Below are positions 31,395 through 40,693 of a stretch of 64,000 nt of DNA, piece by piece. The notes under the pieces were generated by a model that had not been told where the DNA came from, ran no database searches, and saw only the letters and a program-made list of their open reading frames with translations. Both the position numbers and the translations under genes were made by a program. The stretch is from SXOA01 sp051004015 (GTDB taxonomy: Bacteria; Planctomycetota; Planctomycetia; Pirellulales; Pirellulaceae), in the NCBI GenBank assembly GCA_051004015.1, contig JBPCKT010000150.1:62001-126000 (forward strand), given 5' to 3'. Numbering within the stretch: position 1 is the first letter of the stretch; every line of letters begins with the position of its first letter.

Positions 31395-33817
31395 GACGCA
31401 GCCGGCGCTTCCAGCGGCTCAAAGCCCCGTTCGGCTTCGACAATCTCGGCAATCTCGCAGAGGCGGCCGACGGACCGGTGGTAGAGGTTGGCCAGGCTGG
31501 TAAGGAGCTGCCCCGCGCCGTTATAGATGGCGCCCAGGTCCTCGGAATTCGGCGGATAGGGGAGAACATACCGTCCCACGGTGATTTGCCCGTCGGCATG
31601 ATCGAACGGATATACCATCCGGTCGCACTGGGAGCGGACGCCCACAAGCGGCGGATGGATGCGTTTCATCAGGTCCAGGATTTCGCCAATCAGGGTCTGG
31701 TTCTTCTCGTTGCCGTCGATGTTCTCCAGCAAGAGCCCGAGCGACGCGTTCATGTTTCGCAGTTCCAAGAGCGTGGCCGTGTTCGTGATGATCAGAGAGA
31801 CCACGGCCATCAGCCTCTGGGCCTCTCGCTGCAACTCCGCGGCGTTTTCAATTTCCCCGGCAACATAATGGTTATGCAGCAGCGTCAGTGCCGCATATAA
31901 TCGTTGCCCGGCGGCATCCTCAAACGGTTCCATCTGAGCGGAGAGCCGGGACTGCTCGACGTAGGCCCGGTCGCGCTGATGTTCCGCCTCGCCACGAGAG
32001 TTGAAGGAGGTTTTGAACTGGCCGGGCTTGGGCCAGAGCGACGCGGAGAACACGGCCCGGGCCTGCCGGGCTTCCAAGGCGCGCGTATCTGCCTCGTCGA
32101 AAACGGCCAGGGACTGGCGATAAGGCTCGATGCCGGCCTGCATATATTCCCGTGCCTTGGTGAGTGCCCCCTGCACCTGCGCCGGATCCTGGGGTTCCGC
32201 TAACCAGGTGGAGGGGAGCCGCAAGGGGCGGAGAATGTTGAACGCGCCGAGGAAGAAGCGGTTCTGGGCCTCGTGCGAAACCTTCTCGCGCTCCTGACGG
32301 ACCAACAGCGAATCGATGGGGTGCAGGGAAGAGGGTTTGATGTCAGGGCCGAGAACGTCGCAGTACAAGTCCCAACTGACGTTCTTCGCGCAGGCGTCAA
32401 AATCCTGAAAAAGAACCGTGGCGGGCAGATTGCTGTGAAAGACACCGGGGGTCTGCTCCGCCTTGGCACTGGCAATCCGCTCGCTGTCGGCGGGATGGTC
32501 GTCAAAGAGGCCGGTCTTGGACTCGGTGATGACCAGGTCCAGCTTCTGTCGCAATTCCGGCGGGAACTGGTCGATGTTGACCAGGATCAGGCGCGGGAGA
32601 TTATCGACCAGCCTCCCTTCTTGACAAAAGTTGGAGAGATCCCCCTGGGCTCCCTGCCAGCCGACGTGGAGCAGCATCAGACGGCGGCAGGTGGCTTCGA
32701 AGGTTTCGCTGCCGGCGACGCGGGCCTCGTAACGGTCGGCGTCGAACTCCATCTGCCGGAGCATGAAGCCGGCGATGAGATGGCCCAAGAGCATCAGCAC
32801 CCAGAGGATTCCGCGGGTGACCCAGACGAAGAATCTGGCCAGGTAAAGAATCCAGGAAATGCGGATGTCCAAATCGTCGGTGCTGGTCTCCAGCCATTCG
32901 TCCCAACTATCGCGCTCGTAAACGACCCGCGTGAACCAGAAGTTCACGCTGCGGATCACATACGTCAGTCTCATGCCGGCTCCCTGGCTGAAGTGGCCGA
33001 ACTCGTGGGCCAGAACGCCGGCGAACTGTTGCAGCGTCATGCCGGCGGCCAGCGGCATTCCGACGGTGAGGACCAGGTCGCGCGAAGCGATGCTCAGCCA
33101 GCCGCGGCGAAAATGAGCGGAGGCGTTCACCTGGCAATCGATGTCGATGCGGCTGGGCATAGGGGCGCGGACCGTGGCGCAGATCCGCTCCACGAATTCG
33201 AAGAGGAGCGGGTCGCTGCGGGGCGTGAGGCTGCGAGTGCGGCCGGAGTCTGATCGGCCGGCAAACAGAGGCTTGATCATGAAGAAAATCATGATGGCCC
33301 CTATTACCAAAGGAGCGAGATAAACCAGGAAGGCAAAGATGGCGGCCCGGCCGCGAACGTGCTCGAACATCACGTAGCTGTGCGTGAGGTGCCAGTAGAC
33401 ACCGAAGATGGCCAGCCCAATCAGCGAGACGTAGATGAGCGGCAGCAGGACCATGAAGAGGGCAGTGAGCGCGATTCCCAGGCGGTAGGAAGAGGAAACC
33501 GCGATGCGCTGGATTTCTCCCCGGAAGCCGGCGAGGACCTGCTGGCGAATTTGGACGGGGGATGGGCCAGCGGGTCTGGGGCGAGGCTTCATTTCCTCCG
33601 CTGCGGCCATGAGGTCGATGGGACCGTTGAGGGGGAGTGCAGATTGAACGGCTGCCGCGGTCGGAGATGACAATCCGGCGTGGCGTTCCAGAGTAGTTTC
33701 GCCTTGCGGAACAACCAGCAGGCCCTGGCAATGGGGGCATTTTCCCCGTTTGCCGGCCATTTCATTCTTCACCCTCAATGCGACATTGCACTGCGGACAA
33801 TTCACTGAAATTGCCAC
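31391..33817 (-). CDS. Zinc-ribbon/M48 membrane metalloprotease, long form (808 aa)
   Basis: An N-terminal zinc ribbon (C7, C10, C27, C30; 'CPQC' ... 'CPHC') precedes two membrane segments (about 111-144 and 159-185) and an M48 peptidase domain. The catalytic HEFGH is at 271-275 and the third ligand motif 'EFDADRYE' lies about 90 residues later, so it should be an active zinc peptidase at the membrane. The C-terminal 400 residues are helical, with Glu/Arg-rich stretches, and match no domain I know. It overlaps the cyclase gene by four bases (ATGA). It starts 38 bases after the shorter paralogue ends. Confidence 0.87.
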   Translation of the reverse strand: MAISVNCPQCNVALRVKNEMAGKRGKCPHCQGLLVVPQGETTLERHAGLSSPTAAAVQSALPLNGPIDLMAAAEEMKPRPRPAGPSPVQIRQQVLAGFRGEIQRIAVSSSYRLGIALTALFMVLLPLIYVSLIGLAIFGVYWHLTHSYVMFEHVRGRAAIFAFLVYLAPLVIGAIMIFFMIKPLFAGRSDSGRTRSLTPRSDPLLFEFVERICATVRAPMPSRIDIDCQVNASAHFRRGWLSIASRDLVLTVGMPLAAGMTLQQFAGVLAHEFGHFSQGAGMRLTYVIRSVNFWFTRVVYERDSWDEWLETSTDDLDIRISWILYLARFFVWVTRGILWVLMLLGHLIAGFMLRQMEFDADRYEARVAGSETFEATCRRLMLLHVGWQGAQGDLSNFCQEGRLVDNLPRLILVNIDQFPPELRQKLDLVITESKTGLFDDHPADSERIASAKAEQTPGVFHSNLPATVLFQDFDACAKNVSWDLYCDVLGPDIKPSSLHPIDSLLVRQEREKVSHEAQNRFFLGAFNILRPLRLPSTWLAEPQDPAQVQGALTKAREYMQAGIEPYRQSLAVFDEADTRALEARQARAVFSASLWPKPGQFKTSFNSRGEAEHQRDRAYVEQSRLSAQMEPFEDAAGQRLYAALTLLHNHYVAGEIENAAELQREAQRLMAVVSLIITNTATLLELRNMNASLGLLLENIDGNEKNQTLIGEILDLMKRIHPPLVGVRSQCDRMVYPFDHADGQITVGRYVLPYPPNSEDLGAIYNGAGQLLTSLANLYHRSVGRLCEIAEIVEAERGFEPLEAPAAS

Positions 33818-33855
33818 GGCCTAACTCTCCTGTATTGAAGAGGATGACGGTCAGT

Positions 33856-35244
33856 TTACACAACTGGATGCAAGAAGCGACGCTCTAGGGGTGGGCCGAG
33901 TTCGACAAGGTAATAATCCCAGGTGACATCTTTGGCGAGCGAGTCGAAGTCGTCGAAAAGAACCGTGGCGGGGAGGGGGCAAGTGTAGATGCCGGGGGCT
34001 GCGGCGGAGTGTGCGGCGGCGAGGCGGTCTTTCTCCGCGGGGATGAGGGCGAAGTCGGCGGTTTCCGTCGTGTCGGCTTGAATCGCCAGCCCCGCGCGGA
34101 AGTCTTCGGGAACCTGGGAGATGGCGCTCTCCAGTTGCCGCGGCAGGTTGTCGGGAAGCTGGCTCTCCTTGTGCTGGAAGACGAGGTCGGCTTGCACTTG
34201 CTGCCAGGCGAAGTCCATGACCCGCAAGGCGCGGAAGGTGGCCTCAAAAGGCTTACTACCGATGAGGCGGATCTGGCAAAGGTCGGCGTCGTACTCGGTC
34301 TTCTGGAGCAGAAGGCCGGAGAACATCCGGGACAAATACATCAGCGGCCAGAGCAAGACTTTTACGAGCATGAAGAGCGCGCGAACCGGCCAAAGCAGCT
34401 TGCCTAGCCACGAGCGGCGGCTGGTGGTGGCGGCATACACGGCTTCGTCCCAGGCATCACGCTCTTTCACCGCCCGAAAAAAGAAAGTGCTGATACCCCG
34501 AACAAAGCCGGCGGTTCCAGCCGCTGTGCCGTGGACGTGCCGGCCGCATTCATGGGCAATCATCCCGGCGAGCTGCTCTGCGGTGACGCTGGCCACGAGC
34601 GGCAGGCCGATGAGCAGGCGCGACTTCGAGCCGTAGAGAGCTGTGTTGCCATCGACGGCGATTTGCTGGGGAGCGCCCGCGCCGATGGCGGCGGCGACTC
34701 TATCCACAAATTCGTACAACAGCGGCGCTCTGTCCCGCGCCAGAGATTTGGCTTTACCTTTCGTTGGGCGGGGAGCGACCAGAGGCTTGAGGAGCGAGAC
34801 CGCAAGGACGAGTCCGATTGCAATCGGACCATAGAACAGCATCTCGCGGCCAAGGCCGGCCGCGTTCCCGAGCAGCGACGGGGCATACAAATACCAGCCG
34901 ATTGCGCCGCCGCCCAACAGCAGGATGAAAACAACGTAAAGCACTGGCAACAGGCAAATCGCCATCGCCGCGAGCATCATCCTCAGCCGAAAGGAAACCG
35001 GCGATTGCAGTTTTTCGATGCTCCCTGTGAGTGGCACCAATACACTTGCCCGCCGCTCCTCGGGCGAGGCGGGAACCTCTGCCTTCGTTACCAAGACCAC
35101 AGCGGTCGGTTTGGCGGCAGCCCGCTCCCCAGCCGGTATCTGCACGGCCGCCTGGCACTTGGGGCATTTGCCGCGCCTCCCCGCCAGCTCCTCGTTGACC
35201 TTGAGCGTGGTGCCGCACTGGGGACAGGTGAAGGAAATGGGCAA
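33856..35244 (-). CDS. Zinc-ribbon/M48-like membrane protein with broken HExxH (462 aa)
   Basis: This is a shorter paralogue of the next gene. It has the same zinc ribbon (C7, C10, C27, C30), two membrane segments (about 90-122 and 136-155) and an M48 domain. At the active site it reads HECGRH (231-236): the residue expected to be the second zinc His is Arg235, and a His follows one position late. The third-ligand motif 'EYDAD' is kept. It lacks the long C-terminal helical region of its paralogue. Probably catalytically weak or dead, it may act as a partner or regulator of the active protease. It is the first gene of the operon. Confidence 0.85.
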   Translation of the reverse strand: MPISFTCPQCGTTLKVNEELAGRRGKCPKCQAAVQIPAGERAAAKPTAVVLVTKAEVPASPEERRASVLVPLTGSIEKLQSPVSFRLRMMLAAMAICLLPVLYVVFILLLGGGAIGWYLYAPSLLGNAAGLGREMLFYGPIAIGLVLAVSLLKPLVAPRPTKGKAKSLARDRAPLLYEFVDRVAAAIGAGAPQQIAVDGNTALYGSKSRLLIGLPLVASVTAEQLAGMIAHECGRHVHGTAAGTAGFVRGISTFFFRAVKERDAWDEAVYAATTSRRSWLGKLLWPVRALFMLVKVLLWPLMYLSRMFSGLLLQKTEYDADLCQIRLIGSKPFEATFRALRVMDFAWQQVQADLVFQHKESQLPDNLPRQLESAISQVPEDFRAGLAIQADTTETADFALIPAEKDRLAAAHSAAAPGIYTCPLPATVLFDDFDSLAKDVTWDYYLVELGPPLERRFLHPVV

Positions 35245-35358
35245 GGAAAACTCCCCGTAGACCGAAGATGTGGAGCACCGGGCTGCAGTATAGTCGGTTT
35301 AAATCGTCTTCGTTGGGCGCGGCCGGAAACGGAAGAGTATTAAGATTAAGAACCGAAG

Positions 35359-35856
35359 CTACTTCCCTTCCGCCTTCCTCTTCCGCAGCTCAGTCTCTCC
35401 CTGGCAGCATTCGCACTGCTTGAGCTCGTACATGGCGATGGCGCAGACGCTGCACCAGTAGTCGATCTCGAAGCGGCCGTCTTTGGCTACTTCGTATACG
35501 CCGATGACTTGCGCCGCGGGGGAATCCTGATATCGGCGGACCAGCAGCTCCACCTTGATGTCCCGCAGCCGCTTGTCCACGCGGAAGGCCCGGCCGCGAA
35601 CATCTTCCACCAGCGGATGCAGCTTGCCCGCATCATCCTGCAAGGCCAGCGCGGCCTCTTTCGCCTCCGTGACCGACTTTACGCCATACTTCTTTTCCAG
35701 CGCCTCCGCCAGGAACACCACCCGGCCGCGAAGCGTCTCGGTCGTGAACTTGGGAGCGGCCGCCTTCTCTTCGGCGAGCGACGACGAGCCAAGAAACGCG
35801 ACCGCGAGGCAGCAAACCCAATCCGCTTTCCGCTTTCCGCTCTCCGCTTTTGTCAT
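35359..35856 (-). CDS. Small secreted Cys-containing protein (165 aa)
   Basis: An N-terminal signal-like segment ('VCCLAVAFLGSSSLAEEK', about 14-31) is followed by a mostly helical domain ('LRGRVVFLAEALEKKYGVKS') and a C-terminal Cys cluster 'YWCSVCAIAMYELKQCECCQ', which may bind a metal or heme-like cofactor. No family is recognised. The first residues (TKAESGKRKAD) and last residues (RKRKAEGK) come from AAAGCGGAAAGCGG-type repeat DNA. The ATG at 35856 is chosen because the longer reading lacks a signal peptide. It follows the next gene upstream with a 10-base gap. Confidence 0.6.
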   Translation of the reverse strand: MTKAESGKRKADWVCCLAVAFLGSSSLAEEKAAAPKFTTETLRGRVVFLAEALEKKYGVKSVTEAKEAALALQDDAGKLHPLVEDVRGRAFRVDKRLRDIKVELLVRRYQDSPAAQVIGVYEVAKDGRFEIDYWCSVCAIAMYELKQCECCQGETELRKRKAEGK

Positions 35857-35866
35857 TTCCGCACCC

Positions 35867-36535
35867 TCACTCTCCCGCGTGTCCCACAAACACCGCTTCC
35901 ACCCCCTGGTCAGCCGTCTTGTCGCCCGATTTCGTCTTGCCGGTGAACCGGACAATCCACCAATCCTTGTCCTCCTGATGGCGAATGGTCAGCGGCTCCT
36001 GGTCGCTGAGCCGTTGGAGCGAGAGGATGGCGGGGTGGCTGGCGCCGGTGGTCTGGGCACTGGCTTTGGAGAGGGCCTTGAAGTCGGCGATGATGTCCGG
36101 CGATTTGTCCTTGTCCGCCGGCGTCAGCAGCAGAAAGTCCCGCGTCGGGCTGGTCCCCACATGGGCCCCATCCACCGGCTGCTGACCGTAACGGAGCGTG
36201 TAGAGGCCGGCGGGAATGTCCTGCTCGCGGAAGTCGCTCCCTTTGCGAGGATAACGGGCCACTCCCATCACCTGACCGGGCTGAAACGGATACAAAACTT
36301 CGCCGCCGACTTTGGCTTCTTTGATAGGCCACTCCTTGCAGAGCCACACCTCGCACACTACTCGCGACTCTCCGCGAATGACCTTGAAGCCCGTCGGGCT
36401 AAGCAGCGCGGCAATTTCAGGGGCAATTCCTTCCTTCGGCGCGGGCTCTTCGACCTTTTCGACTTTGTGGTCGGCGGCCAGGAGCGGCAGGGAGAGCGAA
36501 ATGGCAATCAAGGCAAAGAATGCGGTTCGGAGCAT
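35867..36535 (-). CDS. Secreted protein of unknown function (222 aa)
   Basis: A clear signal peptide ('TAFFALIAISLSLPLLA', about 4-20) leads a soluble domain of about 200 residues with 'AALLSPTGFKVIRGESRVVC', 'AGLYTLRYGQQPVDGAH' and 'DWWIVRFTGKTKSGDKTADQ'. It looks like a DUF2911-like or similar beta-rich periplasmic domain, but I cannot assign it. It precedes the Cys-containing secreted protein and is probably co-transcribed with it. Confidence 0.7.
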   Translation of the reverse strand: MLRTAFFALIAISLSLPLLAADHKVEKVEEPAPKEGIAPEIAALLSPTGFKVIRGESRVVCEVWLCKEWPIKEAKVGGEVLYPFQPGQVMGVARYPRKGSDFREQDIPAGLYTLRYGQQPVDGAHVGTSPTRDFLLLTPADKDKSPDIIADFKALSKASAQTTGASHPAILSLQRLSDQEPLTIRHQEDKDWWIVRFTGKTKSGDKTADQGVEAVFVGHAGE

Positions 36536-36610
36536 GGGAATCTCACATCGGCGGGCGGGAGCAAGGTGGGACGCCGTATTATAGCAGCCTGACGCATCAT
36601 TGGCTCCAGG

Positions 36611-37117
36611 TCACATCTTTCGCGAATCATATGCCCAGTGCAGAACCGCCTGTCGCTGGCGGGGGCGGCAAGTCAGATCGCCGCGGCGGCAGTTTTGTTT
36701 GATCTGCGCGATGTGCCGGCGAATGGCCCGCCATCGTTTAATCTGCCGCTCGTCGTCTTCGCACCGCCGTCCGAAATAGTAGCGGCAATACCACTGGAAC
36801 CAGCCGCGTGGGTCCTCGTGATAAATCCATCCCTTTTCCCGCCAGACGGCAAGAGGCTGCGAAGCATTCACGCCGAAAAAATTGAGCTTGGCATCGTGCT
36901 TCTGGGCGCAGAGCTTCGCGTTTTCGAACCAATCTGGCGGAAACTCCCCCCGGCAATCGGTCATGTACTTGCCGCCGAACACTCCCAATTCCAGCATCTC
37001 CTTCGGCGTAAACTCGGGGCGAAAATCTGGATGCGAGCAGTGTCCTATCGGCTCCGTCAACTTGTAGACGTAGCTCTGCTGCATGAGGTCGTTGACTTGG
37101 ATAGGACGGGGCTTCAT
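36611..37117 (-). CDS. Conserved hypothetical protein (168 aa)
   Basis: It has a compact basic/aromatic-rich sequence, with 'ELGVFGGKYMTDCRGEFPPD', 'GWFQWYCRYYFGRR' and a C-terminal 'RQAVLHWAYDSRKM'. I recall related hypothetical proteins in many bacteria and some eukaryotes, with no known function. There is no signal peptide or membrane helix. It is a single gene between two hypothetical genes on the same strand. Confidence 0.75.
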   Translation of the reverse strand: MKPRPIQVNDLMQQSYVYKLTEPIGHCSHPDFRPEFTPKEMLELGVFGGKYMTDCRGEFPPDWFENAKLCAQKHDAKLNFFGVNASQPLAVWREKGWIYHEDPRGWFQWYCRYYFGRRCEDDERQIKRWRAIRRHIAQIKQNCRRGDLTCRPRQRQAVLHWAYDSRKM

Positions 37118-37183
37118 GTCCTAAGACTAGGCCGTCACTTCGTGACGTGCCAGGAGTCAAAATAGCCAAACGCCGAGATGTTT

Positions 37184-37720
37184 CTAAGGAAGCGGCTGGT
37201 ACGTCGAGTGTTTCCAAATGCCGGAATTCTGGTTGACGTACAGAAATATCGCATAGGAATCCGTCCACGCTTTGAATTCCGTGTAAGGACCAAGCAACCT
37301 TCCCGTTTTACAGAATTGGCGGCCATATTTGATCAAATAACGGGCCAGCCACTCCGTGTCGGTATCTGAAATTGCCTTTGGCGTAACCAGCATCTCGAAT
37401 GCTCGCACAAAGTCAGTTGCCCAGGCTTTGACTTCGCCTTCGCTTGCATTGAGATAGCGACGAGCATGCGCGGCAATCTCAAGAGTTTCGTCCGTCCGAT
37501 GTCGCAATTGCAACTTGCCGAAGTCCTCAAGAATACCGAGCGAATAGCCACCCTTGGGGCAACTCGGGTCCGAGGCGAACTCCAAAAGTAACGGCACATA
37601 TTTCGTGTCGTGTAGTATCAAGTCCTCGTCTTGCTCGATAAACACCAAGTCATCGTTGTAAGCCCAACGACGTACCGTTTCCGGTGAGGGGTCAGCGTCA
37701 TCTAGGACATTTTCGGACAT
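37184..37720 (-). CDS. Hypothetical cytoplasmic protein (178 aa)
   Basis: This is an acidic protein with no signal peptide. It has helical blocks 'LILHDTKYVPLLLEFASDPS', 'LEIAAHARRYLNASEGEVKA' and an aromatic C-terminus. No family is recognised. The style recalls immunity-like or contact-system proteins, but there is no toxin next to it. It ends before the FtsK gene on the same strand. Confidence 0.6.
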   Translation of the reverse strand: MSENVLDDADPSPETVRRWAYNDDLVFIEQDEDLILHDTKYVPLLLEFASDPSCPKGGYSLGILEDFGKLQLRHRTDETLEIAAHARRYLNASEGEVKAWATDFVRAFEMLVTPKAISDTDTEWLARYLIKYGRQFCKTGRLLGPYTEFKAWTDSYAIFLYVNQNSGIWKHSTYQPLP

Positions 37721-37762
37721 GTGCCTATCTTAGCAATCGCGGCTCTAAGGATATTCATCACG

Positions 37763-40462
37763 CTACGCGCTCTCCGCCTCATAGTCCGAATCCGCGAAGG
37801 CGTCCTCTTCCTCTTCGGCGTCCATTTCTTCCGCCGCGGAATCGGCTTCGGCCGCTTCGTCGTCGTCGGAGTCAAACGGAGCTTCATCGGACTCCTCTGG
37901 CTCATCCAGCCGCACCTTATTGTTCCGCTTCTTGGCGGGAGCAGAATTCGCGGTAAGAGCACTTCCCTTCCCCTTGGCTTCCTCGGCACCCGCCCCGGCT
38001 TGCATGGCTTCCCAATCTTCCACGGAGATAATGACCTCCCTCGCTTGCGAGCCGGCGTATTGGCCGACGATGCCGTCTTCGGCCATGAAGTCGATGAGCC
38101 GGGCGGCGCGGCCGTAGCCGATGCCGAGGGCCCGCTGCAGCAGGGAGACGCTGCCGCGGCCTTCGCGGATGACGACGTCGACGGCGGACTCGTACATGTC
38201 GTCCTTCTTCCGCATCGCGGCCAGGCGGTCCTCGCCGGGTTCGCCGGGCTTGGTCACCTTCATGTTGACCAGCTCATTGACGAAGTGCTGCTCGCCGGTG
38301 CTGACGCAGTCCACAATCTTGTTGATTTCCTCGTCGCTGAGGTAGGTCCCCTGGCCGCGAAGGAGCGTGCTGGTGCCGGGCCAGAGGAACAGCATGTCGC
38401 CGTTGCCGAGCAGCTTGTCGGCACCCATCTCGTCCAGCACCACGCGGCTGTCGGTGCGGCTGGCGACCTGGAAGGCGATGCGGGCGGGGAGGTTCGATTT
38501 GATGAGGCCGGTGATGACGTCGACCGTCGGCTTTTGCGTGGCGAGGATGAGGTGGATGCCGACCGCCCGGGACTTCTGGGCCAGGCGGATGATGTGCTGC
38601 TCCACCTCCTTGCCGCTGGTCATCATCAGGTCGGCGATTTCGTCCGCCACGATGACAATGAACGGCAGGTGCAGCGGGATGCTTTTTCGCTCGTCGTCGG
38701 TTTCCGGCTGCAGGCGGTCCATGATTTCTTCTTCGCCGAGCTGGTTGTAGCTGCTGATGTGCCGCACGCCGACGCGGGCCAGCAGGGCATATCGCTCCTC
38801 CATCTTCTCCACCGCCCACGCCAGAATCGCCTCCGCCTTCCGCATGTCCGTCACCACCGGATGCATCAAATGCGGCAGCCGGGCGTAGCCGGAGAGCTCG
38901 ACCATTTTGGGGTCGATCATCAGCATGCGGACTTCGTCGGGGCGGCGGGTCATCAGCATCGACGAAATAATGGCGTTGAGGCAGACCGACTTGCCGGTGC
39001 CGGTGCGGCCCGCGATGAGCAAGTGCGGCAGCGTGGAAAGGTCCACGACCAGCGGATTGCCGGAGACATCCTTGCCGAGGAAAATCGGAATCCGCATCTT
39101 CTTGGTCTTGCCGTTCGCTTCCTCGATGACCTCCCGCAGCCGGACCACCTGCCGCTGCTCGTTGGGGACTTCGATGCCAACGGTATTCTTGCCGGGAATG
39201 GGGGCGACGATGCGAACGCTCGGCACCCGGAGGGCAATCGCCAGGTCGTCGGAGAGCCCCGTGATTTTACTGAGCCGCAGCCCCGCTTCGAGCTCGACTT
39301 CGTACTGGGCGATGACCGGGCCGGTCTCGATTTCGACGACTTTCACGGTGAAGCCGAAATCCAGGAACGTCTTTTCGAGAATCTTCGCCTTGCGGCGGAC
39401 CTCAATCGCCTGAGCCTCAAAATTCACGTCATCCGCCGGCAGCAGCAGGTCGAGCTCCGGCAGCTTGTAATCGTCAGCCCCTTTGCCCAGGCTCGCTTCA
39501 TCCAGCCGCTGGCGGACTTCGTCCTGGGGGGTGCGCTCGGCCGCTTCCCGTTTGCGGTCGGTGGGGCTTTTCACCCGCAGGGGATTTTCGGGGCCGTCCT
39601 GGCGCGTCTTTTCCTTAAGCTTCGCGGCAACGACCAGCCCCAGCTTCTTCACCGGAATAACATCCGGCTCCTCGTCTCCTTCGTAGGATGGGTCTCCGAC
39701 CCGTCCCTCTGCGTTTTCGGCTTCTTCCTCATCAAGCTCCGCTGCTTCCAATTCCGCCCGCGTCACCTTCTTCCCCCGAATCTTCACCGCCAGCCCGCCA
39801 ACCTCCGCCCCCGGCAGCGGCGCATCCAAATCCGTCCGCGCTTGCTTCTTCCGCCTCAGCTTGGCGCTCGCTCCCACCGCTCCGGCCACGGCGACTCTTG
39901 CCGCCAGACTTCCGAAGCGAAACAGGGCATAATCCGTCGCCAGCAGCAGCCCTCCGAGCGTCAAGCTGCCGGCCAGAATCAATCCGCCGATGCGGGCAAA
40001 ATGCACCTCGACCAGCGACTTGCCGAGCGCCCCCAAGTATCCCCCCGGCCCAATAACCGGCCCGGGTGAAAGGCTAGGGGCGATCATCGCCGCACTCGTC
40101 GTCAACCCCACGATAGATATCGTCCAGCCAACGGCACGGAGAATGGGCGTATCAATGCACTTCCGCCGCAGCAGCGTCAGGTCGAGCACCCCCAGCGAAA
40201 GCACGACATACCAGCTTCCTACGCCGAATGCCGCGAAGAGCATATCCGCCGCCATCGCCCCCCATCGGCCGCAAACATTATGCACATGGCTATTTGCCGG
40301 CGTCACCAACGGGTCCGGCTGATACAGCAAATTCAGCGGCGCAACCGGCTCCACCACCGGATCCGCCGGATCATACGTAACGAGGGCCGCCCCCAAGAAA
40401 ACAACGAGCGCCAGCAGCCCTAGGGCAAACAAATCCCGCTTCAAATTCGAGCTGACAGGCAC
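37763..40462 (-). CDS. ftsK: DNA translocase FtsK/SpoIIIE (899 aa)
   Basis: This is a DNA pump that moves chromosome ends at division and activates XerCD at dif. The N-terminus has four membrane helices (about 10-30, 70-98, 108-130, 157-180) and is followed by a charged linker. The motor domain has Walker A GRTGTGKS (485-492) and the usual 'AHLLIATQKP'-like segment ('HLILATQKPTVDVITGLIKS'). The C-terminal gamma winged helix ('VSLLQRALGIGYGRAARLID') reads KOPS-type sites. An extra acidic tail of about 50 residues closes the protein. The start codon is GTG. It follows greA by 230 bases on the same strand. Confidence 0.94.
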   Translation of the reverse strand: MPVSSNLKRDLFALGLLALVVFLGAALVTYDPADPVVEPVAPLNLLYQPDPLVTPANSHVHNVCGRWGAMAADMLFAAFGVGSWYVVLSLGVLDLTLLRRKCIDTPILRAVGWTISIVGLTTSAAMIAPSLSPGPVIGPGGYLGALGKSLVEVHFARIGGLILAGSLTLGGLLLATDYALFRFGSLAARVAVAGAVGASAKLRRKKQARTDLDAPLPGAEVGGLAVKIRGKKVTRAELEAAELDEEEAENAEGRVGDPSYEGDEEPDVIPVKKLGLVVAAKLKEKTRQDGPENPLRVKSPTDRKREAAERTPQDEVRQRLDEASLGKGADDYKLPELDLLLPADDVNFEAQAIEVRRKAKILEKTFLDFGFTVKVVEIETGPVIAQYEVELEAGLRLSKITGLSDDLAIALRVPSVRIVAPIPGKNTVGIEVPNEQRQVVRLREVIEEANGKTKKMRIPIFLGKDVSGNPLVVDLSTLPHLLIAGRTGTGKSVCLNAIISSMLMTRRPDEVRMLMIDPKMVELSGYARLPHLMHPVVTDMRKAEAILAWAVEKMEERYALLARVGVRHISSYNQLGEEEIMDRLQPETDDERKSIPLHLPFIVIVADEIADLMMTSGKEVEQHIIRLAQKSRAVGIHLILATQKPTVDVITGLIKSNLPARIAFQVASRTDSRVVLDEMGADKLLGNGDMLFLWPGTSTLLRGQGTYLSDEEINKIVDCVSTGEQHFVNELVNMKVTKPGEPGEDRLAAMRKKDDMYESAVDVVIREGRGSVSLLQRALGIGYGRAARLIDFMAEDGIVGQYAGSQAREVIISVEDWEAMQAGAGAEEAKGKGSALTANSAPAKKRNNKVRLDEPEESDEAPFDSDDDEAAEADSAAEEMDAEEEEDAFADSDYEAESA

Positions 40463-40693
40463 AGGCGCATCCGCGGAAGGTAGCGGCGCGTCCCTGCACC
40501 AAGAAACTAAGGCGTCTCTTCCTTCATCGGAAGCTCGCCGCAGCCGAAAGCATCTTTGCCTGGCGGAGAGCTAGCATTTGCCGAGGGGGAATAGGCCGCA
40601 CAATCGGCACGGCCAGGAGGGAGCGTGGTATCGCTTTGTCCTGAATTTAGGGAATGTCCCTCGACGAAAGAAACAGCCTTCGAGACTGCATCG

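Noticed and set aside
37721..40069. 782-codon plus-strand frame opposite ftsK
   Set aside because: It is a shadow of the high-GC ftsK gene with His/Asp/Ala-biased composition and no family match.
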